Numbered from the stretch's first letter, positions 7,541-15,936 are shown. The stretch is 32,388 bases of DNA from Lentilactobacillus farraginis DSM 18382 = JCM 14108 (GCF_000583655.1 NZ_BAKI01000030.1:1-32388), one strand, 5' to 3'. The notes: generated by a model not told the origin, from the letters alone. Numbers and translations are program-made.

Positions 7541-8502
7541 CAGTAATTCACCCGCTTTTCCAAAACTTTAAATTGAATCAAAGTGAAAATTGCAATGATA
7601 ACTGTCAGAATAAGGGATTCGGCACTCGCTTGCGCGTAATTACCACTGTAGAAAGCATCTTTATAGATCCGGTAAACCAACATGTTCGTCGCATTGGTTG
7701 GCCCACCCTTAGTCATTAAGTCAATTAGACCAAAGCTCTTAAATCCTTCAATTAACGTAATAATGGAAACAAAGAAAAGCGTTGGTGAAATCATCGGAAT
7801 CGTGATATGGAACAATTGGTAACGCGGGGTAGCGCCTTCAATGCTGGCAGCTTCATACAAAGTTGTTGGAACCGACTGCATGGCCCCCAGTAAAATCAGG
7901 AAGGTAAAGCCCAGATTCATCCAAACGGTGGTAATAATTACTGCCAACATGGCCCATCCCGGATCTGTCAGCCAATTAATTTGTGGTAAGTGCAGCCAAT
8001 TGCTGACCAGGGCCAGAAAGCCGGTCGATGGGTTAAAAATAAATAGCCAGAAAATTGCGGCAACTGAAACGGAAACCCCCATTGTTGCCGAAAACAAAGT
8101 TCGAAAGATGCCGATTCCGGCAAGTTGTTTGCTGGCATAGTTTGCCAGAATCAATCCAAGGGCAATGGTAATCACCGTTACCGCCAAGACATAAACCATG
8201 GTGACGCCCAAGCTGGAGAGATAATCTGCCGAGGTCAGCAGGTTGATATAATTTGATAAGCCAACAAATACTGTTGGTTTACCGACCGTATTCGTTAAGA
8301 ATAGGCTTAAGTACAGGGTCCGAAACATTGGGTAGAAGATAAAGACACCCAGTATGAGCAACGATGGGCCAAGAAAAATCCAAGCATAGTACTTATCTTT
8401 AGCGTTTAACCAAAAACCCGATTCACTTCTTTCAGCCTTTGACTTTGCCTTATCTGAAGTGACAGGTGCCGTAGAAGAGTGCGTTGCTGGTGATTTAAGC
8501 AT
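7540..8502 (-). CDS. ugpA: Glycerol-3-phosphate ABC transporter permease UgpA
   Basis: A 320-residue MalF-type permease with a cytoplasmic hydrophilic N-terminus (about 30 residues, rich in Ser, Thr and Lys) followed by six predicted membrane segments starting at YYAWIFLGPSLLILGVFIF. The EAA loop reads EAASIEGATPRYQLFHITIP. It pairs with UgpE to form the membrane channel. Its start overlaps the end of ugpC by 8 bases and its stop overlaps ugpE by one base, so the four transporter genes form one translationally coupled operon. Confidence 0.87.
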   Translation of the reverse strand: MLKSPATHSSTAPVTSDKAKSKAERSESGFWLNAKDKYYAWIFLGPSLLILGVFIFYPMFRTLYLSLFLTNTVGKPTVFVGLSNYINLLTSADYLSSLGVTMVYVLAVTVITIALGLILANYASKQLAGIGIFRTLFSATMGVSVSVAAIFWLFIFNPSTGFLALVSNWLHLPQINWLTDPGWAMLAVIITTVWMNLGFTFLILLGAMQSVPTTLYEAASIEGATPRYQLFHITIPMISPTLFFVSIITLIEGFKSFGLIDLMTKGGPTNATNMLVYRIYKDAFYSGNYAQASAESLILTVIIAIFTLIQFKVLEKRVNY

Positions 8503-9592
8503 GGACAGCTTCCTCCTTTGTCAAACCAATTCGTTCACCGTCATTGTTAAAGAACAGCAGATGGGAACCAACTTGAACCTTAATTGGCTCGTAACCTCTG
8601 AAGTTGACTTGTCCGGGCAAAACAGCCCGAACATTGTCACCGCTGTTCAATGTCGCATAAACAATCGTCTCATTACCTAAAAATTCGGTATTTTTAACTA
8701 CCGCATTGGAATCAACCGAATCGGCTCGGGAAATCGTTAATTCATCGGGACGCACGCCGATTCGTAACTGATCAGCCGGAACTTCTTCGTTTAGAGCTAC
8801 CTGCATATCGTTTGATCCCACCGTTAATAAATGACTATTTTCCGCTGATCGTTTGGCAGGTAAAATATTGATTTGGGGTGTCCCAAAGAACTGGGCCACA
8901 AACTCGTTGGCCGGGTGTTGATAAATTTCTGCCGGCGTACCAATCTGCTGAACGTGTTGATCATTTAAAACCATAATATGATCAGCCATGGTCATCGCTT
9001 CGACCTGATCATGAGTAACGTAAATCAAGGTCAGTCCCAACTTACGCTGAAGATTATAGATTTCTTGGCGCATCCTGATTCTGAGTTGGGCATCCAGGTT
9101 GGACAACGGTTCGTCCATCAAGCAGATATCCGCGTCGCTGGCAACCGCCCGGGCTAACGCCACCCGCTGGCGTTGGCCACCAGACAATTCACGAGGTTTA
9201 CGATTTTTAAAATCTGTTAAATTAACCATTTTTAAGGCATTGTTAACCCGATTTTGGACGTCTGATTGACTTAGCTTACGCGCTTTTAGTCCAAAAGCAA
9301 CGTTATCCCAAACACTCAAAAACGGATACAGCGCGTAATTTTGAAAAACCATGGTTAATTTGCGGGCCTTGGGTGGTAATTCATTGACAACCCGATCATT
9401 GATTCGGACCTCACCATCCGTAATTGGTGTAAGACCGGCAATCATTCGAAGTAAAGTACTTTTCCCACAACCGGAAGGCCCAACGATTACGAAGAACTCA
9501 CCGGTTTGTACCTCAGCTGAAACTTTTTCCAGCACCTTGGTTTGTTGATCATAATCCTTTCGAACATTTCTTAACGAAATTGACACATTCAC
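8495..9592 (-). CDS. ugpC: ABC transporter ATPase, UgpC/MalK type
   Basis: A 365-residue ATPase energising the UgpABE importer. Walker A GPSGCGKST is at 38-46, the Q-loop glutamine near 84, the signature LSGGQRQR at 136-143, Walker B ICLMDEP at about 156-162 and the H-loop His at 194. The last about 120 residues form the TOBE/MalK-like regulatory domain (LRIGVRPDELTI). It is the first gene of the operon; the ATG at 9592 follows GAGGTGAGTGA. Upstream lies a five-repeat PhoP-type box, so expression is probably induced by phosphate limitation. Related MsmK/MalK ATPases can serve several sugar transporters; here context favours glycerol-3-phosphate. Confidence 0.86.
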   Translation of the reverse strand: MNVSISLRNVRKDYDQQTKVLEKVSAEVQTGEFFVIVGPSGCGKSTLLRMIAGLTPITDGEVRINDRVVNELPPKARKLTMVFQNYALYPFLSVWDNVAFGLKARKLSQSDVQNRVNNALKMVNLTDFKNRKPRELSGGQRQRVALARAVASDADICLMDEPLSNLDAQLRIRMRQEIYNLQRKLGLTLIYVTHDQVEAMTMADHIMVLNDQHVQQIGTPAEIYQHPANEFVAQFFGTPQINILPAKRSAENSHLLTVGSNDMQVALNEEVPADQLRIGVRPDELTISRADSVDSNAVVKNTEFLGNETIVYATLNSGDNVRAVLPGQVNFRGYEPIKVQVGSHLLFFNNDGERIGLTKEEAVHA

Positions 9593-9650
9593 TCACCTCA
9601 ACTTAGTTATTTGACTACATCTTAACTACACCATCATTGTGGCAGTTCAA

Positions 9651-9700
9651 TGTAAAACCTGTGTTGAAGGAGTGTAAAAGTGATGTATAGATAATGTAAA
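9651..9700 (-). promoter_or_regulatory. PhoP-type box: five TTTACA-like hexamers at exact 11-bp period
   Basis: On the minus strand TTTACA, TATACA, TTTACA, TCAACA and TTTACA begin at 9700, 9689, 9678, 9667 and 9656, each followed by a 5-base spacer. This matches the TT(T/A/C)ACA-N5 direct repeats bound by PhoP in Firmicutes. The array ends about 60 bases upstream of ugpC. The core promoter just downstream is not clear by eye. The site implies phosphate-starvation control of the ugp operon. Confidence 0.75.
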
Positions 9701-9708
9701 AACTGACG

Positions 9709-9753
9709 AAAACGTCCACCAGAGTTGAAATTGAGATCTCCAGTGGACGTTTT
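9709..9753. terminator. Rho-independent terminator between the relic gene and the ugp promoter
   Basis: An 11-bp perfect stem (AAAACGTCCAC at 9709-9719 with GTGGACGTTTT at 9743-9753) and a 23-base loop with some further pairing. T-runs lie on both sides, longer on the plus strand. It would insulate the ugp promoter from minus-strand transcription arriving from upstream. Confidence 0.65.
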
Positions 9754-9787
9754 TTGGTTATTTTATTAACCTGAAATGTACATTCAA

Positions 9788-10255
9788 TTATCTTACATTT
9801 TGTCGAGCTTTTCCCAGCCATTCGGGAATCAGTTTCTCATAAGAATCAATCAATTGTTCCTGCTCAACAAATTGCTGATTAACTACTAATAAATAAGCTT
9901 CTTCTTTCCAAACTTGATGGCGCAGTTTACTGGTAGTGCGAATCCGGTTCCCCTTAGCGGCCTTCCCATATCCGGCCAACCATTGTGCAACTTGTCCGGG
10001 TGTTTGAATGGCTGTCAAAGCCGTTGCATGTTGTGCACCAAGATAAGCAGTTACCCGATCGGCCATTTCAATTCCGGTAGTATCCAAATCACCCAGATAT
10101 GCCAACTGCATCTTAACGGCCAACATTTTCAAAACTTGAATATAGGTCGAATTAAAATCATTACCAGATTGAAGAATCAGCGGCCAAGTTGGATGGCGAT
10201 GAAGCAGCCGGATATCAAAAAAACCGGAGCAAAAAGCCCCGGCAATGATAATTGT
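9788..10255 (-). pseudogene. Relic of a protein with a Toprim-like GDLD motif (DUF2220/DUF2399 type)
   Basis: A minus-strand frame is open from an in-frame TGA at 10256 to the stop at 9788. It reads ...RLLHRHPTWPLILQSG, then TYIQVLKMLAVKMQLAYLGD LDTTGIEMADRV and ends ...PEWLGKARQNVR. The pattern 'P-L-I-L-x-S-G ... A-Y-L-G-D-L-D-x-x-G-I' resembles the C-terminal Toprim-like part of DUF2399 proteins and of JetD (DUF2220) in Wadjet anti-plasmid systems. No ATG has a ribosome site (the earliest possible start is a TTG at 10132), and the N-terminal part of such proteins (usually over 200 residues) is missing. The gdpD terminator lies inside the 5' end. I read it as a 3' gene fragment left after a deletion. 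The family assignment is tentative. Confidence 0.45.
10217..10242 (-). terminator. Terminator of the second phosphodiesterase gene
   Basis: On the minus strand CCGGGGC-TTTTT-GCTCCGG (7-bp stem with one wobble) followed by seven T. It lies about 32 bases after the stop at 10274. Confidence 0.8.
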
Positions 10256-10273
10256 TCACATACTTTTTTGAAA

Positions 10274-10969
10274 TTAAGCAGGTGCGCCGGCCGCCTGAAC
10301 TTTTTCAGCGGCTTCGAAATTGTTGGTAAAAATACCAGCAACGTTTTGCGCAAATAAGTGCTTTTGAACTTTGGGATCATCAACGGTCCAAATGCGCTCC
10401 TTGATATTTCTCATTGGGACGTAGTGACTCAAATGCAGTCCTACTAAGTGTTCCTTGGCCATCAGCTCACGCGGATTTTTAATATCGTGTTCAGACAAAA
10501 AGCAGTACTGTTGTGTTGGATCAAGTTGATAAGCAATTTTAAGTGAATCCAGGTTAAACGATGAATAAATAACCGGGTAAACTAAATTGTAATTTTTCAC
10601 CATATCCAACACAATTTTTTCGATATTTTCATAGTGAATTTCATTGGTCTTGAATTCCAAGTTAAGATGAACCGGCTGGTTTTTAGCAAGATCCAGTAAC
10701 TCTTTTAAAGTTGGAATCTTTTGACCGTCGCTCAATTCAAACTGCCGTAATTCAGCGAACGTATATGAACGAATTGTACCGGTACCATTAGTGGTCCGGT
10801 CGATTTTTTCATCGTGCATAATTACCGGCACGTTATCCTTGGTCAAATGGACATCAAATTCCAACCCGTCGATGCCATGGTTAATTGCATACTTGAATCC
10901 GGCTAATGAGTTCTCCGGAAACTTATGAGGATAGCCACGATGACCGAAGATCAATGTTTTCTTTAACAT
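10274..10969 (-). CDS. Glycerophosphodiester phosphodiesterase, second paralogue
   Basis: A 231-residue cytoplasmic GDPD-family enzyme, collinear with and clearly similar to the one at 4584-5276 (both begin with TLIFGHRGYP.KFPENSL and share GLEFDVHLTKD.VPVIMHDEK). The catalytic set H10, R11, E37, D39 and H52 is conserved. It has its own terminator and lies upstream of, but apart from, the ugp operon, separated by the relic gene. The ATG at 10969 has only a distant GGAAG ribosome site (about 15 bases away), weaker than that of its paralogue. It probably arose by duplication; different substrate preference or regulation is inference. Confidence 0.86.
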   Translation of the reverse strand: MLKKTLIFGHRGYPHKFPENSLAGFKYAINHGIDGLEFDVHLTKDNVPVIMHDEKIDRTTNGTGTIRSYTFAELRQFELSDGQKIPTLKELLDLAKNQPVHLNLEFKTNEIHYENIEKIVLDMVKNYNLVYPVIYSSFNLDSLKIAYQLDPTQQYCFLSEHDIKNPRELMAKEHLVGLHLSHYVPMRNIKERIWTVDDPKVQKHLFAQNVAGIFTNNFEAAEKVQAAGAPA

Positions 10970-11133
10970 AGTATTTATTGTTTGCTTCCTTCCAAAAACA
11001 AATTCTTTTATTAACAGTTTTCATTTACTTTCATTGTGTACCGTTTATACTAGCACCTCAACTGAAAGTTTCAAGGCTAAACGCACATCTTTTTAGTTAC
11101 ATTTTGTTTACTAATTATAACAAATGCTTGGCC

Positions 11134-12165
11134 TTAAATGGGAAAAACTGTTCCGGTTAACTTCTCACCCAACTGCCATAATTTAGCAGCCTCACGTTCA
11201 TCAACGGACCATGGCCGTACACCGAACTTGGACTTACTGTCAGCCGGAACAACATGGCTGATATTGCAGTCTTCAATGAAAACACCACCCCGATGATTTA
11301 ATTGTTTGCTGGTAGCAGCCCACAAAGTGCTCGCCGCTCCCTGGCTGACCGTCTTAAAGTAATCATATTCTCCTTGTCGATGAAACCGGGCTTTAATAGA
11401 GTGCCCAGCGTTAATAACATGGGTTAATTCCAATTGATTCAAAGCAAAAGAAGAAGCTTTGCGCAACGGCTCATGACTGACATAGCGGTTTAAGCCGGTT
11501 CCGGGAACCAAGCCTGGGTGAACGGCAAATGCATGAACATCGTCTTTTTGCCCCCGCTTATTCAATTCAACAGCAAACAGGGCATCAGCTGCCTTTGATT
11601 GCGCATAGGCACGGCGAGCGTTATATGTTCGATGCTTAAAGTTTGGATCATTGAAATCCACGCCATTCCAACTTTGAGCCCTGGATGACATCACAATAAC
11701 CCGGGCGTGATCAGCTTTTTTTAAAGCTGGATACAACTTAGCTGTTAATTGAAAATGCCCCAGGAAATTTGTCGACAACTGCGATTCATTTCCCCGACTA
11801 TCACGTTTCAACGGTGGAAACATAATACCGGCACACGCAATCAATAAGTCCAATTGTCGATTTGAAGCTAAATAACCCTTCGCAAATCGATCAATTGAAT
11901 TCGGATCCATTAAATCCAACAAACCCAACTCGGCATTTTTCAAATGTTCAACAACCGGTAACGCCTTGGCAACCGTTCTAGCGGGAACCACAACGTGAGC
12001 GCCGGCTTCTGTGAGCATTTCGGTTACTTTTAAGCCGATACCACTATAACCACCGGTAACAATGACATTCTTACCTTTAAGGTCAATGCCTTTCATTACT
12101 TTTTCAGCGGTAGTAGTGTTGTTAAATGGACTATCAATTGGTTCTTGTCTTGATGTTTGGAGCAT
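11134..12165 (-). CDS. Short-chain dehydrogenase/reductase (extended, about 343 aa)
   Basis: A 343-residue SDR of the retinol/protochlorophyllide-reductase-like type. After a 30-residue N-terminal extension comes the Rossmann motif TGGYSGIG (about residues 38-45), then an NAG-equivalent ACAG (IACAGIMFPP), the catalytic Ser in VIVMSSRAQSW and YAQSK (YxxxK). The long insertion after YAQSK and the C-terminal LWQLGEKLTG fit this larger SDR group. It reduces or oxidises a carbonyl with NAD(P)H; the substrate cannot be told. The ATG at 12165 follows AGAGGT. It lies just downstream of sfsA on the same strand (22 bases from the restored sfsA stop), so the two may be co-transcribed. Confidence 0.78.
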   Translation of the reverse strand: MLQTSRQEPIDSPFNNTTTAEKVMKGIDLKGKNVIVTGGYSGIGLKVTEMLTEAGAHVVVPARTVAKALPVVEHLKNAELGLLDLMDPNSIDRFAKGYLASNRQLDLLIACAGIMFPPLKRDSRGNESQLSTNFLGHFQLTAKLYPALKKADHARVIVMSSRAQSWNGVDFNDPNFKHRTYNARRAYAQSKAADALFAVELNKRGQKDDVHAFAVHPGLVPGTGLNRYVSHEPLRKASSFALNQLELTHVINAGHSIKARFHRQGEYDYFKTVSQGAASTLWAATSKQLNHRGGVFIEDCNISHVVPADSKSKFGVRPWSVDEREAAKLWQLGEKLTGTVFPI

Positions 12166-12187
12166 TAATTAATTACCTCTTATATTC

Positions 12188-12939
12188 TCAAGTTCTTCTT
12201 TGGATTGACGACGCCAATCCGTCACTAATAAACTTTTGGGTTAAGTCAAATGGAACCGGTTGATTCAAAATAAGTGAATCAGGTGTTACCCGGCAATCAT
12301 AGGCGATAACTTGGACCCCCTTCTTTTGCGCTTGGAAATCTCAGCTGCAAGCGGTTCAAAAATATCTATGTCAATTGTCATCGTTTTGATTTTCTCCATC
12401 TGAATAATAAATAATAGATAGGAGAGGTACCCTTTGTCAAGGGCTTTTTGCAAAGTTTTCACGTGTTTTAATCCCCGACTGGTTGGCGCGTCCGGAAACG
12501 CTGCAATACCGCGGTTTTCCAATGTAACACCTTTCACTTCCAAGAAAAACTTTTTTTGGTTATCACCAATTCCTGAAAAATCTAATCTTGAATCCAAAAA
12601 TGTTACTTCAGGATTAACTTGGGTAATTCTTTCGATACCGGGTAAGCAAATGTCATTGTTGTTCAGTCCCGCTTTAACCACCTGGTTGGGCGCTTGGGAA
12701 TCGATATTAATCCAAAATTGATCATATTTTTTAGCCGCCACCAGATCATACTTGGTCTTACGAGTGGGTTTATCACTATATACCAGTGCCGTGGTTACAT
12801 TTGGCTGCAAAATCGTCGTTCGCCCAGTATTTTTAACGTGGACTGTAACCACTTCACCGGTCTCAAGCAATCGGCAGTGCGCGATAAAGCGATTGGGGCG
12901 GTCAATAAAGTGGGCCAGGTGAATGTTTGGGTACTGCAT
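12188..12939 (-). pseudogene. sfsA: DNA/RNA nuclease SfsA, frameshifted near 12331
   Basis: An SfsA-family protein (sugar fermentation stimulation, a DNA-binding PD-(D/E)XK-like nuclease). The start at ATG 12939 (MQYPNIHLAHFIDRPNRFIA) is preferred because AAGGA precedes it. Diagnostic segments are HVKNTGR, the FLDSRLDFSG region, and FFLEVKGVTLENRG followed by FPDAPTSRG.KH. The written frame ends at 12286 after ...EISKRKRRGSKLSPMIAG, which is not family-like. Restoring one base near 12331 gives KKGVQVIAYDCRVTPDSLIL, the expected C-terminus, then NQPVPFDLT and a stop at 12188, for about 250 residues. The lost base is one of a short C/G run, probably a sequencing error. Confidence 0.82.
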
Positions 12940-13124
12940 AAAACGCGTCCTTCTTTCCAAAGATCCTGTTAATCATTGCTATCTTAACACAAAGCTCCTG
13001 CCGGTTAACGACCGCTTAAATCTTATGCTTAATACTGTTGCTTTCACGCTTCCCCTTGTATGATAAAGGTAGACAGTTAGGTTACTATCCTAATAAATCA
13101 TTTTTTCCAAGGGGGTTGTATCAT

Positions 13125-13654
13125 ATGTACCGAATTATCAGTCAAATTCGCCGATATATCTGGCTTGAAAGTGTTGTTTATATTATCTTTGGTTTATTTT
13201 TCCTATTTAAACCGGAAACAACCATTAATATTTTTATTGATGTTCTGGCCAGCTTTTTCGCCCTCTTCGGCTAATCAATCTGGTCTCTTGGTTTGTTCAG
13301 CGAAATAAGGGCGATGAACTCGACTACAGTTTACCAGTTGGTATTTTTCAATTAATTTTAGCCATTTTAATCTTAATTTTTGCCAAACCGATTTTAGCCG
13401 CGCTGCCGTTAGTAATTGGCATCGTACTTATTCTGGTAGGGCTATCACAGATAATTGATGCTTTGGGACACCGCGAGTTTGTGAACGTCCCGTCATTGCC
13501 ATTTATCGTATACGGTGCCCTATTGATCGTTCTTGGCGGAGTCCTGGTTATTCACCCGTTCGGTACGGTTCTATTCGTCCTTCAGCTTCTAGGTGCTTCA
13601 TTAGTCGTCACTGCGATTGTTGAAATCATCGAAGCTTGGCGCTGGCGCAGTTAA
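13125..13654 (+). pseudogene. DUF308 / HdeD-like membrane protein, frameshifted near 13272
   Basis: A small integral membrane protein of the DUF308/HdeD type, built of paired hydrophobic segments. The start ATG 13125 (MYRIISQIRRYIWLESVVYI) follows AAGGGGG. The frame closes at 13274 after DVLASFFALFG, but the other frame continues at once as LINLVSWF.., LILAILILIFAKPILAALP, LVIGIVLILVGLSQIIDALG and ends ...EIIEAWRWRS at 13654. One missing T (GGCTTAATC read as GGCTAATC) explains the break; the restored product is about 176 residues with roughly six membrane segments. HdeD proteins are linked to acid resistance in enterobacteria; the role here is unknown. Confidence 0.75.
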
Positions 13655-13691
13655 ATCATTGAATCAAATAACAATCCTTAAGATACCAGCT

Positions 13692-13734
13692 AAGGCAGCT
13701 AAAGCAATGTGACATTACTTTAGCTGCCTTTTTT
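13692..13734. terminator. Bidirectional terminator
   Basis: A 13-bp perfect stem (AAGGCAGCTAAAG with CTTTAGCTGCCTT) and a 13-base loop, followed by a T-run on the plus strand. It serves the DUF308 gene (+) and lies just beyond the end of the aldo-keto reductase frame (-). Confidence 0.85.
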
Positions 13735-13742
13735 AATGATTC

Positions 13743-13916
13743 TTATGAATCGGCCTTATTTAATGCCGCAATTAATTGGTCACGATCAGCTCTGATAACG
13801 TAAGCTGGCGTACCATTTTGAAACCGAAAGCCTTCATGAAGGGGACCGGCATCGTATACGTCAAAACCAAACTTATCAGCTGGTTCTTTCAAGTTGCTTG
13901 AAAGAAATTCTAACCA
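13743..13916 (-). other. In-frame coding-like tail after the aldo-keto reductase stop
   Basis: Directly after the TGA of the aldo-keto reductase the same frame runs on for 57 codons to a TAA at 13743. It begins WLEFLSSNLKEPADKFGFDV and continues through PLHEGFRFQNGTPAYVIRAD to ...AALNKADS. The composition is protein-like, there is no ribosome site or good start of its own, and the terminator comes only after it. It may be a C-terminal extension cut off by a nonsense change, or part of another gene. I do not recognise the domain. Confidence 0.4.
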
Positions 13917-14900
13917 TCAATCCGGATCAGCCAATGACTTACCGCTTTTTTCATCCTTAAACCAGGCAAATGCGTCATCAATGGCTTGGTATTCTTCACG
14001 GCTAAGCGTGATTTGCATCGCTTTGGCATTATCAATTACTTGCTCAGGCCGCTTAGCACCCGGAATTACAACGCTGATCAGCGGGTTTTGCATATACCAG
14101 GCCAGGATTATTTGCGTAACGGTTGCCCCGTGGCGTTGCGCAATTGGCCTTATCTTATCAACCGCTTTTAATGCCTCACCAAATCGTGGTTGGTTAAAAT
14201 CTGCAATCTGGCTTCTAATATCATCCTGCTCAAATGAAGCTGTCTGTCGATATTTTCCGGTTAGCAAACCCGAAGCCAACGGGAAATATGGTACAAAACT
14301 AATTTGATTTTCCTTTAAATAAGGCATCAACTCTCTTGCATTATCCTGATGAAGTAGGCTAAACTCATCCTCAACTACATCAACATAGCCATCGGCATTG
14401 GCTGCTTTGATTTGAGCCAAACTAAAATTGGACAGCCCAATTGCTCTGATTTTTCCCTGTTCACGAAGTTTCTGTAAAGCACCGACTGCATCGGCCTTTG
14501 GCGTTGTCTTATCAGGAAAATGAATATAGTAGATATCAAGGTAGTCAGTTCCCAGCCGTTTTAAGCTGGCTTCGACTTGATCTATTAAAAAATTGGGGTC
14601 GTTTCTAATAACTTCCTGGCCAGTCGAAAAATCGTGAGCACCTTTGGTTGCCAGCACTATCTTATGACGATCAAACGTTTTTATGGCCTGGCCAACCAAT
14701 TCTTCAGAGTGTCCCAAACCGTATACATAAGCTGTATCAAGTAATTTGATTCCGTTCCTCAATCCGGTTTCAACAATTTCCACACCGGTTTTATCATTTA
14801 AATCAGGAAAAAGATTATAACCGCCGACTGCGTTGGTTCCTAATCCAAGCGACGTTGACATAACCTCTGTTTTTCCAATTTTAACCAGTTCTTGGGTCAT
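13917..14900 (-). CDS. Aldo/keto reductase
   Basis: A 327-residue AKR-family TIM-barrel oxidoreductase. The catalytic tetrad is visible as D and Y in LLDTAYVYGLGHSEELVG, K in VLATKGAHD and H in IYYIHFPD. The cofactor-binding C-terminal part reads VVIPGAKRPEQVIDNAKAM. It reduces aldehydes or ketones with NADPH; the substrate is unknown. The ATG at 14900 (MTQELVKIGKTEV) is chosen over an upstream ATG because GGAGG lies 8 bases before it. It is divergent from the SDR gene at 15117. The stop TGA at 13917 is followed in frame by 57 more coding-like codons (see separate entry), so the native protein may be longer. Confidence 0.85.
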   Translation of the reverse strand: MTQELVKIGKTEVMSTSLGLGTNAVGGYNLFPDLNDKTGVEIVETGLRNGIKLLDTAYVYGLGHSEELVGQAIKTFDRHKIVLATKGAHDFSTGQEVIRNDPNFLIDQVEASLKRLGTDYLDIYYIHFPDKTTPKADAVGALQKLREQGKIRAIGLSNFSLAQIKAANADGYVDVVEDEFSLLHQDNARELMPYLKENQISFVPYFPLASGLLTGKYRQTASFEQDDIRSQIADFNQPRFGEALKAVDKIRPIAQRHGATVTQIILAWYMQNPLISVVIPGAKRPEQVIDNAKAMQITLSREEYQAIDDAFAWFKDEKSGKSLADPD

Positions 14901-15034
14901 CAAAATACCTCCTCGTATATTGTGAATTAACAAACAAAACATCAATTATATTATATCAAATCCAGCTCATTCCATCATGTTAAAGGTGATATTTTTAGCC
15001 TTATGTAAGCGCAAACATAATTATCAGAAGCATA

Positions 15035-15063
15035 TTGTTAAATTGTTCACATAGTGGTATGCT
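15035..15063 (+). promoter_or_regulatory. Predicted promoter of the SDR gene at 15117
   Basis: TTGTTA (15035-15040) and TATGCT (15058-15063) are 17 bp apart, with a predicted start about 45 bases before the ATG. Confidence 0.5.
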
Positions 15064-15116
15064 TAAATTGTAAATAAATAATTCTGTATCTTGAGTTCGC
15101 GAAAGGAGCATGCGTT

Positions 15117-15854
15117 ATGGGTCGTCTAGATAATAAAGTCGCAATTATTACCGGTGCTGCAAAAGGAATTGGCTTAGCCTGCGCTGAAAGATTCGTCAAA
15201 GAAGGCGCTCGGGTTGTTGGAACCGATGTTGATGAACCAACCGGTCGGCAAAATATTGCAAAACTTGGCGATAATGCCATCTTTATTCGTCATGATGTTT
15301 CAAAGGAGGCTGAATGGCAAAAAGTTTTTGCGGAAGCCGAAAAGCGATTTGGCAAAGTAGACATTCTCGTTAATAATGCCGGTATTCTGGAATTTAATAA
15401 TGCCGAAGAAGTTGATGGCGATAGTTGGCATAAAATTTTATCCGTTGACTTGGACGGCGTGATGTGGGGCGTTAAGTCCGCTATTCCGGCAATGAAACAG
15501 CACGGCGGCTCAATTGTCAATATTTCATCCATCGCGGGGTTAATCGGAATTTCAAACCTGTACGCTTATAACGCCGCCAAGGGTGGTGTTCGAATGCTTA
15601 CTAAATCAGCTGCTCTGTATTGTGCAGAAAAGGGTTATCCGATTCGCGTTAATTCAGTTCATCCCGGTTATATCCACACGCCAATGGTAGACAAATATCC
15701 CGAAATGCGGCAATCTTTGGAAGCCTTGCATCCGGTTGGCAGATTGGGGGAACCAAATGAGGTTACTAATCTGGCACTTTATTTGGCTTCGGATGAATCA
15801 AGCTTCTCAACCGGCAGCGAATTTGTCGTCGATGGCGGTTATACTGCTCAGTAA
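15117..15854 (+). CDS. SDR family oxidoreductase, Lactobacillus R-alcohol-dehydrogenase type
   Basis: A 245-residue classical SDR. Motifs are TGAAKGIG (residues 12-19), NNAGI, the catalytic Ser in VNISSIAG, YNAAK (YxxxK), and the C-terminus EFVVDGGYTAQ, almost identical to that of the Lactobacillus brevis/kefir R-specific alcohol dehydrogenases, where the terminal Gln binds Mg2+. The residue pattern after beta-strand 2 is GTDVDE; the Asp favours NAD(H) over NADP(H). It probably reduces a ketone or oxidises a secondary alcohol. The ATG is preceded by AAAGGAG and a recognisable promoter; a terminator follows, so the gene is monocistronic. Confidence 0.85.
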   Translation: MGRLDNKVAIITGAAKGIGLACAERFVKEGARVVGTDVDEPTGRQNIAKLGDNAIFIRHDVSKEAEWQKVFAEAEKRFGKVDILVNNAGILEFNNAEEVDGDSWHKILSVDLDGVMWGVKSAIPAMKQHGGSIVNISSIAGLIGISNLYAYNAAKGGVRMLTKSAALYCAEKGYPIRVNSVHPGYIHTPMVDKYPEMRQSLEALHPVGRLGEPNEVTNLALYLASDESSFSTGSEFVVDGGYTAQ

Positions 15855-15888
15855 CGGTCCGTCATTCATTGAAAATATTAACTAAATT

Positions 15889-15936
15889 ATGCGTCAAAAA
15901 GTAGCTTTCGATTGTCAAAACTGCTTTTTGGCGCAT
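15889..15936. terminator. Bidirectional terminator
   Basis: A 16-bp stem (15889-15904 with 15921-15936, ATGCGTCAAAAAGTAG / CTGCTTTTTGGCGCAT, two wobbles) between the convergent ends of the SDR gene (+) and yitT (-). Confidence 0.7.

Noticed and set aside
9615..9821. Minus-strand 68-codon frame
   Set aside because: Covers the PhoP box and a terminator; low-complexity translation with no support.
10177..10383. Minus-strand 68-codon frame as a gene
   Set aside because: Overlaps the end and terminator of the phosphodiesterase gene in another frame.
10970..11133. Promoter for the second phosphodiesterase (TTGAAA ... TAGTAT/TATAAA)
   Set aside because: Spacing is 16 or 19 bp depending on the -10 chosen, and neither is convincing; no PhoP-type repeats found here.
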